Shown: positions 1 through 12,103 of the stretch, one piece after another | Position numbering within the stretch: position 1 is the stretch's first letter | How the letters are laid out: every line of letters starts with the position of its first letter | NCBI GenBank assembly: GCA_034509495.1 | Contig: CM067522.1 | Location: 19,414,928 to 19,478,927 of the forward strand | DNA length: 64,000 bases | Origin: Acestrorhynchus altus | Taxonomy: Eukaryota > Chordata > Actinopteri > Characiformes > Acestrorhynchidae | Reading direction: 5' to 3' | Notes under the pieces: model-generated | Seen by the model: only the letters and a program-made list of their open reading frames with translations | Told to the model about the DNA's origin: nothing | The model's database searches: none | Program-made: the position numbers and the translations under genes

Positions 1-8
1 TTAAAAGC

Positions 9-40
9 GGTGTCATCCAATATTTGGACATATATAGTGT
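9..40 (+). mobile_element. Terminal end of a MITE (TIR of the 43525-44060 family)
   Basis: The sequence reads ggtgtc..caatatttggacatatatagtgt, nearly the same as the right end of the full copy at 43525-44060 (ggtgtccacaaacatttgga). The rest of the element would lie outside the window to the left. Confidence 0.55.
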
Positions 41-440
41 TGAAGACTCTATATACAATACATACATACATACATACATGTTCACTCAGATTGTATAAAT
101 AAATATGTACTGCTATTATAAATAGAAATATGTCATATAAATATAGATGTGGAGCACAGATTGTTATATTCTGTAGTTATGAGTGAACAAGTGAATTGTA
201 GGAGGTTTTCCGTCTCTACCATTCTAGATACCATCTATCTCTCTTTCTCCACACCTTTTCTAAACCTTTCCAAACATTGATCTCTTTTGCAAATTTGTTT
301 CTCATTCTGTATGTTATTATATTCTTCTCTTTTTCACTCTCTCTCACTCACTCTCCCTGCACGTTAAACAGGGCTTCCTCTGTAGAAATCGATTACAGAT
401 CACACCGAAATAGAACTTCTGCGGAAGCTCACGGCTGTTC

Positions 441-516
<76 letters not shown>
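441..516. repeat. (GA)n microsatellite
   Basis: About 76 bp of GA dinucleotide with one interrupting GC step, inside an fbrsl1 intron. It creates spurious Arg-Glu and Ser-Leu open frames on the two strands. Confidence 0.95.
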
Positions 517-518
<2 letters not shown>

Positions 519-1274
519 ACCCAAACCGCGCATTTCACACACTGGGCGGAATGCACTGCCTGGCAGGAGTCTGGGATGCTTGGAATATCAAAAAACAAGT
601 GTAATGCAAAACAAATAATCTGTATTAAAGTGTGAATTAGACCTAATATTGATCAGGTTTATTAAAGGAGAACAGAATCACACGTGTAAACACTGACACT
701 GATAACTTCAGATTAACACAGATTCACTGAAAATAACAGTGATTACAGATATATTTATAAAGGTGTTTTTCTTTAATGTTCCTCGTAATGTGTTTGTTTT
801 TTGCAGAAAACAAAATTTTGTGTGTTGATAACCAATAGAGAAACATATGGAAACACCCGATCAGTCATGTGACTTCAATCAGTTATTATTCAACAATTTA
901 AACCTCTATTTAAAGATTCCCATGTCGCAGAGAACAGAAATTGAAATAAGAGAAACAAATGAACTTTCTTTAAAATACAAATGTATAAATATTATTTAAA
1001 AATATTAGATATTAACTGTAAATATAATAATTCTTAATAAATCAAGGAGGAATTATTCATATAAAACCAGTCAAATTTCAGAAACAAATCAAATTTAATT
1101 AATAATAAAGTCAATAACAGATAAAAGATAAAATTTCCAACTAATTGTTCTATTAAGAACCCATAGATTTGTCTAGCTTTATCCTTTCAGCTTTTCAGCA
1201 GAACCTCTTCAGCTCTGTGTTCCTACATATTGAGAACCCAGATAAAAGTGTTCCTCTCTCTTCTTCTGTTTCAG

Positions 1275-3370
1275 GAGCAAACAGTGTGTTCGGCCCAAAA
1301 GAGGGTCCAGGCCTGCCTGGGTTTAGCCCCCACCACGACGCCTGGAACAGACTTCACCGGACCCCACCCTCCTTCCCCACGCCCCCCCAGTGGCCAAAAT
1401 CCACAGACGGCGAGAGAAGCAGTTCTGCTAACAGCCACGAGCGAGAGAGGGAGCGGGAGAGAGAGAAAGAGAGAGAGAGGGAGAGAGAAAGAGAGAAGAG
1501 GGACTCCTCCTTAGGAAAGGATGAGAAAGATAAAGACAGGTGAGTGCTGCTCACTCTGCTGATGGTGGTCCAGAGAAGACTGTAGCAGCTTATTTGGTAA
1601 AGTTAGTGGTCAGTGAAAGCGTCTACCTGTAATAACCTCTATATAACATTAGAATAAACCCAAATAAACAAAGTCAGAGGTCAGCGAGAGTGTCTACCTG
1701 GGTTTATTCTAATGTTATGTAGAGTTAATTACAGGTAGACACTCTCACTGACCTCTGACTTTGTTTATTTGTGTTTATTCTAATATTATATAAAGTCAGT
1801 GGTCAGTCGCAATGTCTACCTGTAATTAACTTGAAATAACATTAGAATAACCCCAAACAAACATAAAGAAAGTGACCAGTAAGAGTGTCTACCTGTGTGG
1901 AAACTGGGAATACTGGCCTTTCTCAAAGCAAATCATTCAGTGCTTCTGAACAAATAAACACTTACTGCACAGATTAATAGCTTTTCGGATCATCTGAGCA
2001 GATGCTCAAGGTGCTGTATATTTATTTGACTTGTTCTTAAACCATCTTTACTTCTTATCTCCTCCAGGGATTCTCTGGATCGTAATCGCCATAGCAACCG
2101 CTCTTCTCCCGCCTCTGCTCCCGTAAGCTACCAGATCAGCAACCTGATTCGCTCCAGTAGCCACAACTCCGCCCCCCGCTGTGACACAGACAAGGACCTT
2201 CTGGAGAGGCAGCGTGAGGCAGCAGCAGCCCTGATGGCAGACGTGAAGGTGAAGGAGAGCCGTTCTCCAGGGAAGGAGGTGAATGAGCGAAGTACTTCGT
2301 CGGCCGATTCCTGCAAGCCAATCCGCCGCTCCCCGTCACCTTACTCTAAAAACATCCTGAGTGAGACAGGCATCAAGATGGGCAGCATGGGGTTGCCACT
2401 TCCGATCAAGGACCTCGACCGGGACAGGAAGGAGACCTCGTCTGTGGAGACGATACACAAGGTAAAGAATGACATGAAGATCAAGGAGGAGCGCAAAGAG
2501 GAGCAAGAAGTAATGGTGGTAGGATCCGAGCCTGGCAATCAGCCTCAGGCTCCACCTCCTATTCATCACCACCCTCATCCGGGTCCACCCACGTCACACC
2601 AGCCAGCAATCTCAATCTCCCAGCAGGCTCCACCTCCGTCTCCACGGGGTAGTGATCTTCCGACCCCGGCATCCTTGCATGGAGTGCCCATGCCACACTC
2701 TCTGCCATTCCCAATGAGTGCCATGCACCAGATGGGCAGCTTAAATGTCCTGGACCGTGCCCGGATGGCACCATTCATGGGCGTGAATCCCCTTGGGGCT
2801 GGCCGGGAACGCCTCCCACATCCATTCTCCTCTTGGGACCCTCTCAGGGAGGCATACCGGAACCTAGATCTCCAGAGACGGATGGACTTTCAGCTTCGAG
2901 CCGAGCCTGGGCACCGTTTCCCTGGCATTTACGAGCCAGATCGGGCATACAGAGAGCGGGAACCGCATGACTACTCCCACCAGGAGCACCTTCTGGAAGT
3001 GCGGCGTGAGCAGGAGCGACTCCGGCAGCAGGCAGAAGAAAGGGAGCGACTTCATTTGAGAGAGGAGCTGGACCGTGCCAGGCTCCACCAGCTCCACCAG
3101 TCTCCAATTGAAGGGCATTTACCACACATGCCCCCTTTTATGTCCCACCTTGGCGGAATGCCATACCCACGACTAAGCCCATCCACGGCGCAGAGCGGGT
3201 TGCTAAACCGGACGCCACCAACCGCAGCGCTAAGTGCCCCCCCACCCTTAGTGCCAGCGGGTCCAAGCATCCCTAGACCTGCCTCGCCAAGACGGACTAC
3301 GCCAATCACCACACAGGACCCTAGAGAGTATTCACCATCGCGCAACCCCAAAGAAGTGGAGGCGCGGTAA
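1275..3370 (+). CDS. fbrsl1: AUTS2/FBRSL family protein, C-terminal 521 residues (fbrsl1 probable)
   Basis: Two coding exons are visible: 1275-1539 (acceptor tttcag, donor gtgagt) and 2068-3370 (acceptor cctccag, stop TAA). They join in frame, AG+G giving Arg. The first encodes a PKEGPGLPGFSPHHDAW-like segment, a Pro-rich segment, then an Arg-Glu repeat. The second encodes a Ser-rich region, HHHPHPGPP, SLNVLDRARMAPFMG, FSSWDPLREAYRNLD, REPHDYSH, a charged Arg/Glu-rich stretch, NRTPPTAALSAPPPL and a terminal EVEAR. These match the conserved C-terminal half of AUTS2 and FBRSL1, nuclear proteins; AUTS2 is linked to variant Polycomb complex PRC1 and transcriptional control in neurons. The family is clear. 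The FBRSL1 choice rests on chfr lying next to it and on the lack of a long His tract. Upstream exons lie outside the window. Confidence 0.85.
1439..1500 (+). repeat. Purine microsatellite inside fbrsl1 coding sequence
   Basis: A GAGAGA/GAGCGG-type tract lies within exon 1275-1539 and encodes alternating Arg-Glu with a few Lys. AUTS2-family proteins are known to carry such an Arg/Glu-rich stretch, so it is probably real coding sequence. The antisense frame gives a meaningless Ser-Leu run. Confidence 0.85.
1596..1900. repeat. Fold-back minisatellite (unit contains tctacctgtaatt)
   Basis: Units containing tctacctgtaatta, a TTATATA/ATTAGAATAA segment and agtcagaggtcag appear alternately in direct and inverted orientation in the last fbrsl1 intron. 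A related array lies at 44510-44785. Single-strand folding is expected. Confidence 0.75.
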
Positions 3371-4580
3371 CGCAGTTTTTGACTGACCCCGCCCATCAGT
3401 CGTGACAGCTGGACACACACATATGGACAACATGCACTTATTTTCCGACAAAATAAAATTGACATTAAAACCAGAATTGTATCGTTTGTACAAAACAGAA
3501 TTTGTACCTTCGGAAAAAGAAGCACATCGTTACGCTTTTTATTTTGTATTCGTGAACAGAAAGCAAAGAAGTTACGAAAAATACGAAAGCAACAAATTTG
3601 ATATTAATATATTAATCCAATGCCTTTTCATTTTTTGTGTGAAAAGTTGAAACGTGAGATTCTGAAATGAGTTTGTACTTTTCCTATTGCCTTTCCATGT
3701 ACAGACATTATTTTTATGAATTTTACGTTAAAAGTCACGTCAATTCCAATCACCAACCCCCTTCCCCCCCGATTCCCACCCCCTATTTATCCCAGTTTCT
3801 CTGCTGGACATATTATTGATGTTCACTGAACAAACTGGATTGATGTTACTGTTCTGACAGTCGATTTGCTCTACGGTACCTACCTGGAAATAGTGCTGAC
3901 AGTGTACACAATGTTACCGAATTTTCTCTGTTCGCTTGTTTTTTTTTGTTTTTTTGCCTTTGAGATATGCAGACGAATATGTATTACAAATATTTCTGTT
4001 TGGTTATGTAAAGTTATTGTAAATATCTTGTTGATATTACTTGGAACTAAAATTACATTGTAAATTTATTAGACTTTTTAAATGTTTCTAGAAAAACGGC
4101 GGAGAAACACGGAACCACTCACGTGGTCCAAAAACCACGGTATTCTGGTCTGTCCAATCAGAGGGCACGTTTTTCAAAAACAAAACAAAAAAATACAAAG
4201 GGGGGGCGTGGCCATCACCTGCCGTCTATGCAAAGTGGAAATGGAAGGAAGGTTCTGATTGGACGGTGACCTAAACGAAATGGTGAAACAAGAATTGCTT
4301 TTGGGGGAGGGGGGGAGAACCTGGATGATGATCATGTTCTCCAACGAGCCAACAAAACGAACAGGAAACAAACCAACCTCCCGGTCATGAGAACTGTGCC
4401 CAAGTGAACGGGACGGCTGGGCGGTGATAGACTGTCTCTGTCGACCTTGTGGTGTTGTGCAGTTGTTTTTCTTAGACTCTTGTATACAAAAAAACAAGTA
4501 GAGTTTTAGGCGTGAAAAAATGAAAATGAACATTCATGGTTTAAAAATGTACGGAATAAAGGTTGGACCTTATATCTGCA
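3371..4580 (+). other. fbrsl1 3' untranslated region
   Basis: From the stop codon to just past an AATAAA at 4555-4560, the sequence is free of convincing coding and has AT-rich, U-rich and C-rich stretches typical of a vertebrate 3'UTR. The short frames at 3402-3650 and 3866-4063 have no protein-like composition. The exact cleavage site is inferred. Confidence 0.65.
4555..4560 (+). promoter_or_regulatory. Poly(A) signal AATAAA for fbrsl1
   Basis: A canonical AATAAA is followed within about 30 bases by a T-rich stretch (tttttgtctc), as expected for cleavage and polyadenylation. It is the best candidate 3' end for the gene whose stop is at 3370, giving a 3'UTR of about 1.2 kb. Confidence 0.6.
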
Positions 4581-4859
4581 TTTTTGTCTCACCATTTTTT
4601 ATGTGGATGAAATGGCTGAAGAACATTACAGAACCCAATGTTTCCCCATAGTTGAATGACAGTCAAATTCACACAATTTCCACCTTAAAGTAACTATTAA
4701 TCGAGATATTACATCTATCTAACGTGTGCTTCTTTAGTGTTCAATGGGATATACTATTGCTAAATATTAAATTTATTTGTAAATTTGTCTGATTTTATTA
4801 GTGATTTAAACTGTGTTTTTGAAACGATGAATTTCTAGTATTTTGTCCCCATTCATAGA

Positions 4860-5640
4860 GGTCAGATCCTGGTCTTGTATGACTACAGATATCTGTGGAG
4901 CAGCGTCACAAACATGGCCTCTAAGTGAAAAGTCCTTCCTCTAAGGGTTTTGGCCTTCATCACAAAAAAACACTCAGAATCCAATCTGACCTCAAATCAG
5001 ATATGTATCCGGGCTAAGACCACACATATGAACGGCCATGTTCAGACTTCCTGTCCAAATCTGATTTTTTGGCACATCTCGATTGATCCAGAGTGATTTT
5101 GTTAGCTAGAAAATATATCAAATCCAATGTTTGAAAATGCAAATGCATTCGGATTTGCCCAGAACACATCAGACCTGTTGAGACGGCTGTCCGCACTCTG
5201 GAAGTGATCAGACTGTAGTTGTGTGTCTGCACATCACTGTGACGACATAGCCATGCTCTGATTCTTGTAAGGTCCGATCTAAGACCACATATGTTCAGAC
5301 TGCCAGCCCAGTCTGATTTTTCAGCAGGTCAGCGGTCAGTATTGCTTTAAGATCTCGGTCTGGGGTGAGTGGCTCGTATCGTTCAGGGCTTGTAGTCCAG
5401 GCCGGCCGGCGCCCCTGTTGATGATGAGTCCAGCATTAGTCCAGCATCTCCTGTTGTAAACTAAAGAAGCACATGTCAGGCACCAAACTTGTCTTGGCTG
5501 ATCGACTGAATCTGATCTCTGATCAATCCTGCTCATCTGATTTTTCACCGAGCACCAGATGTAAATCCAGGCCTCGCTGTTCCTCATTAAACTTTTATAG
5601 GACAAAGTAAGGCTCTCATACTAACGATTAGTGCCGTTGT
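4860..5640. repeat. Degenerate repeat region (tcagactg / aaatctga motifs)
   Basis: Motifs such as accacacatatg, gttcagactt/gttcagactg, ccaaatctgatt and tcagattt recur in both orientations. This looks like decayed, internally repetitive transposon or minisatellite sequence. I cannot assign a family and see no gene. Confidence 0.4.
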
Positions 5641-6000
5641 CTTTTTCAATCCCACCCATCACTTTAAAGAGCGGGCTGCGTTCAGGGAATCGACACGGTG
5701 GTGGGGGTTGGGGGGGGTCACTAATAGGCCATCGATTTTGCGCGAGAGCAGCCTTTGAGTGTTTGTGTTGCAGGTAAGCGGTATTGACGCGGACGCTAGC
5801 GCCGTATTGACCCGCGGTCTGGACTCATTACAGGAAGAGAACGATGGATGACGAGAGAGGGAGGAAGGAAGGGACGAGTGGAGAGATAGATGAATGGATG
5901 AAAGTGGCTCTTGTGCTTTTCCCTTTCCTCTCGTTGTTTGGCAAACGACCCCAGAAGGCCTCTCACAGCACGACCAGGAGTTAACCTATCTGCTCCAGTA

Positions 6001-6007
6001 TTGACCT

Positions 6008-6050
<43 letters not shown>

Positions 6051-6506
6051 CTCTCCCAGCTTTCATTATCCCTGTATCTCTATCTCACATCTACACTTTC
6101 TTTTTCTTCTCTTTCTTATCCCTACCCCTCTCTCCCATTGCTATATTATCTCCTTTCTTCTCTCTCTTTCTCTCTCTCTCTCTCATTCTCTCTCTCTCCA
6201 TTTCTCTTCAACTCCATATATCTCTCCCCGTCTCTATCGTCCTGATTTCTCCTCTCGTTTATCTCTGACTCTCATTTTTGATGCCCGTCATTTCTGTCTC
6301 TGTCCCTTAATATCTCTTTCTCTCTGTGTCCCTGATCCCTCTTTTTTCTCTCCATTTCTCTTCAGCTCTTTTTGCATCTCTAGTTTTCCATTGCTCTTTT
6401 GTCCCATATGTCTCTCATTCATTTCTCTTACCGATTCTCGCCCTTCCTTTCTTTTGCTCATTTCTCTACATCTCTCTTTCCATTACTGTCTCTTTCTCAT
6501 TTATCT

Positions 6507-6549
<43 letters not shown>

Positions 6550-6903
6550 ACTCTCACTCTCTCTTTTTCTCTCTCTCTAACTGGCCCCAGCTGGAGAACA
6601 GTTTGTGGTTGGTGAGCCAGCAGTGTGAGATCATTAGTGAGTGTTACTGAGAATCGATGGCCGCTCCTGCAGCACGAGAGAGATAAGAGAGAGATAAGAG
6701 AGTTAAAAGAGGAAAAGGGAGAGAAATGAAGAGAAAAAGTAAAAGAAAAGGGAGAAAAATCTAATGAAAAAGGGAGAGAGAGAGAGAGAGGAGAAACTGA
6801 CAGAGGAAACCAATAGAAAAAGAGAGAAATAGAAGGATAGAAGAATATGAAGAATAGGTGTGGAAAAGAGGGAACGAGAGAGAGAGAGAGAGAGAGAGAG
6901 GGG
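6001..6903. repeat. Polypyrimidine tract then polypurine tract
   Basis: Positions 6010-6580 are almost all C/T, including pure (CT)n at about 6010-6046 and 6512-6542. Positions 6672-6903 are almost all A/G with (GA)n at 6775-6790 and 6877-6900. About 90 bp separate them. The tracts could pair as a long imperfect hairpin or form triplex DNA. The open frames here are simple-repeat translations. Confidence 0.85.
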
Positions 6904-7088
6904 TAGATTGGTGGAGGTGCTGTCAGGTTTATTGGTTAGAAGTAAATCAGTACGGCCTGCAGTTTGGCTGCTCTGTAATTGAGAGGCTTTATTCCTCAGA
7001 CACACACCTGCGCCTCCTCTCACCTCCCCCCGGCCCCCACTAATCACCCCTACTGTTATCTGCTCACCCTGGACCTGAGAGAAAAATG

Positions 7089-7290
7089 GGCAATCACACA
7101 CACACACAGTCACACACACACTTCACATACATAGACACGCACGCACACACCTCGCACACATACACACACACACACTTCACGTACACATCTACACCTCACA
7201 TATACAGACACGCCGCACAAAGACACACATGCATACCTCACATACATACGCCTCACGTATGCACACACACACACATGACACACGCATACA
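7089..7290. repeat. CA-rich cryptic microsatellite
   Basis: An irregular (CA)n region with many interruptions (cacacacagtcacac, acacgcacgcacacac, catacac). The His-Thr-rich open frame running 7086-7490 comes from this repeat and is rejected as a gene. Confidence 0.85.
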
Positions 7291-8944
7291 CAGTCGTATT
7301 TCACCTCATAGTTTCGCACACAATGTATGTGTTTTCATTATCTCGGGTTTTGGCTTCAAAAATGAAACAGGCTGTGAAATGGAATGCAGCCTGTCATATT
7401 TATGGACTGCACTCTCCCATGTCAGTAAAGATACGGGTGCCTTTTAACTTTATAGCTGTAGGCCAAATGTTTGGCGTGTTTTCATTTTGAAATTTCATGT
7501 TTGACATACTGTTATTCACGTATTTATATGAATTTCATCATGTTTTGATCACAAATTAGTTTTGATCGTTTATGTTTACTTTGTTCTTGGTGAAACAAGT
7601 GTTTTTGTGTTGAAAACGAAAAATATTATTATTTGTAATGATTAGCAGGATATTTATAATAATATTTGACAAGGATATTTAGAATAAGTATCCTTTATTA
7701 TTTTTGTTATTTATGTATCAGTATTTTCAGGAATTTGAACACTGTGAGCAAAGAAAGAGTGCAAACAGCCCCTCCCTTCTCATTTTCCTCTATAACCCAG
7801 TTATAAAGCCTATACAATGATATGTAACTGTTTGCAAAGTGCCAAAGGATTCCTCAGATACTCCACCTACCTGTGGAGAAACTAATCTCATTCGAATGAA
7901 CTCATGAAAAAGACCCCGTTTCAGCGAAGGGCAGACCCCTACTATAAACCTCTCTGGGTGCACATCGAGACTGCGTATATGAAGGGCCTATTCTTGGGAT
8001 GATAAGAATATAGGAAATATCGGCATAAATGACTGCGATGAGGCAGAGTAGCCACTGGCCCTTGTGACACATTGCAAGTACATCCACCACCTCCATCACC
8101 TGTGCTGCAACCCATTCAGAAGAGCAGGGTGAAGCTACTGTTGGCTACTGCAGCTGCACAGCTGATAATATATTAAAACCTGGAGTAATGTTTACAACTA
8201 GTTTAACAGGTGAAAGAAGTTGGAATCTTTACTGACGCGGGAGAGCACAGACTGTAAAAAGGATTGACTTGGTCCAGGACATGGCACTTGATTCCATTTC
8301 CATTTCTGGCATCCTGCTCGGCTCTCCTTTTGGGATCTTCTAGGAGGGTTTTGATCCTCACCTTTATTTTTAAGAATCAGCATTCTGCACGGTCCACACA
8401 TCACGTTTTAGTGCCTACACCATGAGGGAGCAGGTACTGCCCTGTTTCAGGTACCAGCTTCCAAATTTGCAAATTTGGAAAAGCAAAAAAGTAGAGTCGA
8501 ATCGATTAGAGTAGATATCATGCAGTAGAAAAGCATCATTAGAAACCCAAGCCCACCATTAATGAGCTACATGGAGGGAAGTCTTAAATACACAGCGGCC
8601 AGTTGCTCATAACTATTATCTGCTTATATGAGCGAACGTTTTTGGCTCCAGTACGTTTCACAGTCTGTTGCTTAGTAACAAAGAGATTCTCAGCACATTC
8701 TGCTCCATATTCAGCTTATGTAGCCTGATATCAAGAGGATAGCGGGCCACTGTTGACTCACTAACGGAAAAGTTGGTGGTCCGCTGGCATTTTGCTCAGT
8801 GTTTTGTGGGCGCTATCCTGTTGGGTGCAACTATTTTTCCTACATTTCTTATACTTCAGATTTAGTCATTACTCGCTCATATTTCGCTCAGTTTTCTGTA
8901 ATATTTATCTTTTTAAAATAATAAAATAAGAGTCTCTGTGATTC
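7291..8944. other. Intergenic sequence, no gene recognised
   Basis: Mixed AT-rich unique-looking sequence without a convincing open frame, RNA gene or recognised transposon. The one structured site is a perfect palindrome at 8459-8480. Confidence 0.5.
8459..8480. repeat. Perfect 22-bp palindrome
   Basis: The sequence centred on aaatttgcaaattt, with flanking TTCC and GGAA, is identical to its own reverse complement over 22 bp. It may be a chance palindrome or the centre of a decayed fold-back element. No flanking longer arms were seen. Confidence 0.8.
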
Positions 8945-9427
8945 TCCGCTGTCTAATGTGCTACTGCTATGATCTGAGGATCACAGGTTCAAATCCCAGG
9001 TCATGCTGCTTGCCATTGGCTTGCAGAATCTGAGAGATTGGCCTCTCAACTCTCCTTGCATCAGAAAAGGTATGCACTTGTCCTCCTGGTGTCAGAAGCA
9101 TCCTATGTGTTAGACAGAGAGTCCTGGTGGGGTTGGGTAATTGGTGCAGATATTTTGTGCATCTCGCTCGTTTCACCACAATGTGCATAACTGCCAGTTA
9201 TGCAAGAGTGCTCAGAGGAACGATCTAGGTCCCCAGCTCTGATACAACTGCTAACAGACGCCTGTGCTGACCAGCATCACATTCAGTGTGATGTGGGGAG
9301 AGAGCACCATCTACCCAGTCAGAGAGGGAGAACAGGCCAATCATGCTCTCCCCCTGACTCCGGCTGCCAATGGCAATAGCACGGTTTAAGTACTTTCTGA
9401 CACAATATGACTCACTGCCATCTAGAA
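8945..9427. repeat. SINE-like / composite repeat with tRNA-type B box
   Basis: ggttcaaatcc at about 8989-8999 fits an RNA polymerase III B box (GGTTCGANTCC), suggesting a tRNA-derived SINE head. The second half (about 9228-9400, with ctgatacaactgctaacaga and gtgatgtggggagagag) matches repeats at 19545-19725 and, in opposite orientation, 31230-31490. The whole may be two adjacent units. Confidence 0.5.
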
Positions 9428-9602
9428 CAGTGTTTCTCAACCTTTGTCCTGGAGGCACCCAGCTCTGCACATTTCCTGCTTTAACACGTCAACTCCAACT
9501 CTGAATGGGCTTTTTAACAAGCTGATTAGATGTGTTTGAAGCAGGGAAAGCATTAAAATGTGCAAGGCAGAATGCCTCCAGGACAAGAGTCGAGAAACAC
9601 TG
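9428..9602. mobile_element. hAT-type MITE with 8-bp target-site duplication
   Basis: The element begins cagtgtttctcaacc and ends gtcgagaaacactg, giving terminal inverted repeats. The flanks atctagaa (9420-9427) and atctataa (9603-9610) are an 8-bp duplication with one mismatch, as hAT elements make. The 175-bp body has no coding capacity. The sequence resembles a very common fish MITE. Confidence 0.8.
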
Positions 9603-9863
9603 ATCTATAACATGGAGTGAACAATGTTCGTATGGTTAAAACACCGTGAGCCACCTTGTAGCCTGAATTGTGGTCTGTGTGAACGTAGTTTAATCTGGTA
9701 TCGCTGTCAGAGAGCTGCAGTGTGGCCGGTTCTCTAATGAGGTCACTGTGAGGTTGTAAAATTGGTAAACCGACCGGGGTTTCTCTGATAGCGTTTCAAT
9801 TGCTTTGGCCACCGCTGGGCCGAGTGATTCAGGGCAGTTGTGCTGGCCAGAGAAACCATTACA

Positions 9864-9880
9864 CTCTCTCTCTCTCACTC

Positions 9881-9920
<40 letters not shown>

Positions 9921-9932
9921 ACTCACTCACTC
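9864..9932. repeat. (CT)n microsatellite with CACT interruptions
   Basis: CT dinucleotides with interspersed ctcact blocks. The minus-strand Arg-Glu open frame across it is spurious. Confidence 0.9.
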
Positions 9933-10379
9933 TGGGCTCCGTGGGGAGCGGCAGCAACTCTTAAGATTCATTCAGTAGTTTTCTGAGAACACAGCGGGTC
10001 ACTCACCACATAAACGACACACACTCTGTGCAAATAGACACACACTCAGCATAGCCCTCATAAATACATATAGATATATACAGTCGTGTGTAGAAAGTGT
10101 TAGCACATAAATGAGTTCTATGTGTTAGTGTGAGCAGAGTCCGCTTTGAGATGTAAAAAAGCATCCGGCATTAAATTGCAGAAAATGTCCTAGAATTCTG
10201 AACATATTCTGTGTGCGGATTTTTACAGATTTCAAGAGCGACAGCAGTGAAGTTACTGAAAAATGTAGAAACACAGTCTAGTAGCTGGTTGTGTCTTTTG
10301 ATAGTGTCTGAATTACACACAAATAATACCTGCTTGCCAGCAAATCTCAGAAAAAATTAGGATAGCGTGATGTGACATC

Positions 10380-11130
10380 AGAGGGGACAGGGAGCACAGC
10401 AGCTACAGTAGGCAGCGTATTAATGCTATAGTAGTGTTGATGGATAAGGACAGTAGTTGGCATGCTGACAGGACAAGGCCTGTAGCTAGTGTCCTAACTC
10501 TGCAGTAACAACGCCGGACGAGGCCAGTAGCCGGATCGCTAACCCTGTGGTAGAAATGTTGGACGAGGTTGGTAGTCAGCATAATAATGCCGCAGTAATG
10601 TTGTTGGACAAGGCCCGTAGCTAGTGTCCTAACGCTGCATTGAACAGGGCTGGTAGCAGGTGCATTAACCCTTCAGCAGTACGCGGTGAGCTCTCCTGGA
10701 AAGTCACCACAGTAATTCTTGCAGTTGTGTTAAGTTGGACGAGGCCCATAGTTGGTGTGCTAACTCCATGTTTGAGATATTAGATGAGGCCCAGGTCAGT
10801 GTCCTAATGCTGCAGTTGCAATGTTGGACAAGGCTCATAGCTGGTGCAATGACCCCACAGTAGTGACATTGATGAGGGTATTACTCCATCATGCTACTGC
10901 TGTGGTAACAATGTTGGATGAGGCCCACTGTTAGCATGCTAATGCTGCATAGCTGGTGCCCTGACATGGCAGAAGTGATGCTGGACAAGACCCATAACAG
11001 CACACACACCATGTTAGCAGGGCTGGACAAGGTCCCAGCTGGCATAGTGCTGTAGTGATGTTGGATGAGGCCTGTGCCTGGTACACCAATTCTGTTTTAC
11101 CAAAGTTGGACAAGGCCCATTAAAGGCACA
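10380..11130. repeat. Degenerate minisatellite (unit about 50-60 bp, ttggacaaggccc)
   Basis: Roughly a dozen or more diverged units share the pattern gtagctagtgtcctaac-gctgcagtaatg-ttggacgaggccc. Related units occur at 16000-16095 in the same orientation and at 19955-20105 inverted. Unit edges are blurred. Minus-strand open frames at 10931-11505 overlap it and lack protein-like features. Confidence 0.7.
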
Positions 11131-11345
11131 TTGGGAACCTGTGGTTAAAAGAAATGGCAATGTCCAATGAGTGTGTACATACAAGGTAGGTGGACAAAAA
11201 TACCCTGAACAGTGAGTACAGTGAATATTGAAACCATGGGGATTCCACACTGAGGCTGTAAAGCACTCTCTCAGTTCCCGCCAGAGGGGAGCTAAAGGGA
11301 CTGGGCAAAGGAGACGCCACAAATCACTCTTCCCCAAATGAGGTT

Positions 11346-11404
11346 TGAGAGAGAGAGAGAGGGGGGGGGAGAAAGAGAGAGGAAATATTGCATGGGAGAG
11401 AGAG
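11346..11404. repeat. Purine-rich (GA)n/(G)n tract
   Basis: GA dinucleotides interrupted by a run of nine or so G residues, followed by further GA and GGA. Simple repeat only. Confidence 0.85.
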
Positions 11405-11703
11405 TGAGAAACACCAGGACCACCTGAACCGCCAGGAACGAAAGTGAATTTTCCACTTTTGTTCATTTTTTCATGGCTGTGTGATTTCTCGCAGTGTGTA
11501 CACACACCGTTTAAAGCTCTATAACATTTGTGCAGCTGTCTACTCTTGGCACTGATGCAGGCCTGCTATGCTGCAGTGGGTCTGCTGTACCAGCCAGTGG
11601 CCCAAACCGGCCTAAAAATGGGACAAATTTAAAGTAATAGCTTGGTGGATATCAAAACAGCCATGTAGTCTCACCATTCTGCATAGAGAGAGAGTGATGT
11701 TTA

Positions 11704-11937
11704 ACCACACCCCTTCAGCCTACAGCAGTTTCGTCCCACCCCTTCAGTCTACAGCAGTTCAGTCCTATCCATTCAACCTATAGCAGTTTAGTCCCACCCA
11801 TTCAACCTATAGCAATTTAGCACCACCCATTCGGTATGCAGTAGTTTAGTCCCACCCATTTGGCCTACTACAGTTTACCCCCGCCCATTCAGCCTACAGC
11901 AGATTAGTCCCATCCATTCAGCCTACAGTTTAGCCAC
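11704..11937. repeat. Minisatellite, about 32-bp unit, about 8 copies
   Basis: The unit reads approximately cccacccattcagcctac-agcagtttagt and is repeated about eight times with point changes. No coding. Confidence 0.85.
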
Positions 11938-12014
11938 AGACCTTCATCTAGGTCTCTTTGGCACCAAAACTTGGGTTCTTCTCTATAAGCACAAATCCTG
12001 ACATAACAATTGAA

Positions 12015-12017
<3 letters not shown>

Positions 12018-12100
<83 letters not shown>
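12018..12100. repeat. (AT)n microsatellite
   Basis: About 80 bp of near-pure AT dinucleotide, self-complementary and prone to cruciform formation. The Ile-Tyr frame across it is spurious. Confidence 0.95.

Positions 12101-12103
<3 letters not shown>

Larger units (their letters stand above)
1..1274. other. fbrsl1 intron sequence, no exon seen
   Basis: This AT-rich stretch precedes the first recognisable fbrsl1 exon. It holds a transposon end at 9-40, a short CATA run near 60-80 and a (GA)n microsatellite at 441-516. I see no coding exon. The open frames on both strands around 277-618 are translations of the GA/CT repeat. Confidence 0.6.

Noticed and set aside
277..618. Open frames on both strands with Arg-Glu or Ser-Leu runs
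   Set aside because: They are translations of the (GA)n microsatellite at 441-516.
7086..7490. 134-codon His/Thr-rich frame
   Set aside because: It is produced by the CA-rich repeat and has no protein-like remainder.
8985..9002. Functional tRNA gene at the B-box motif
   Set aside because: No cloverleaf or matching A box and acceptor stem could be found; a SINE relic fits better.
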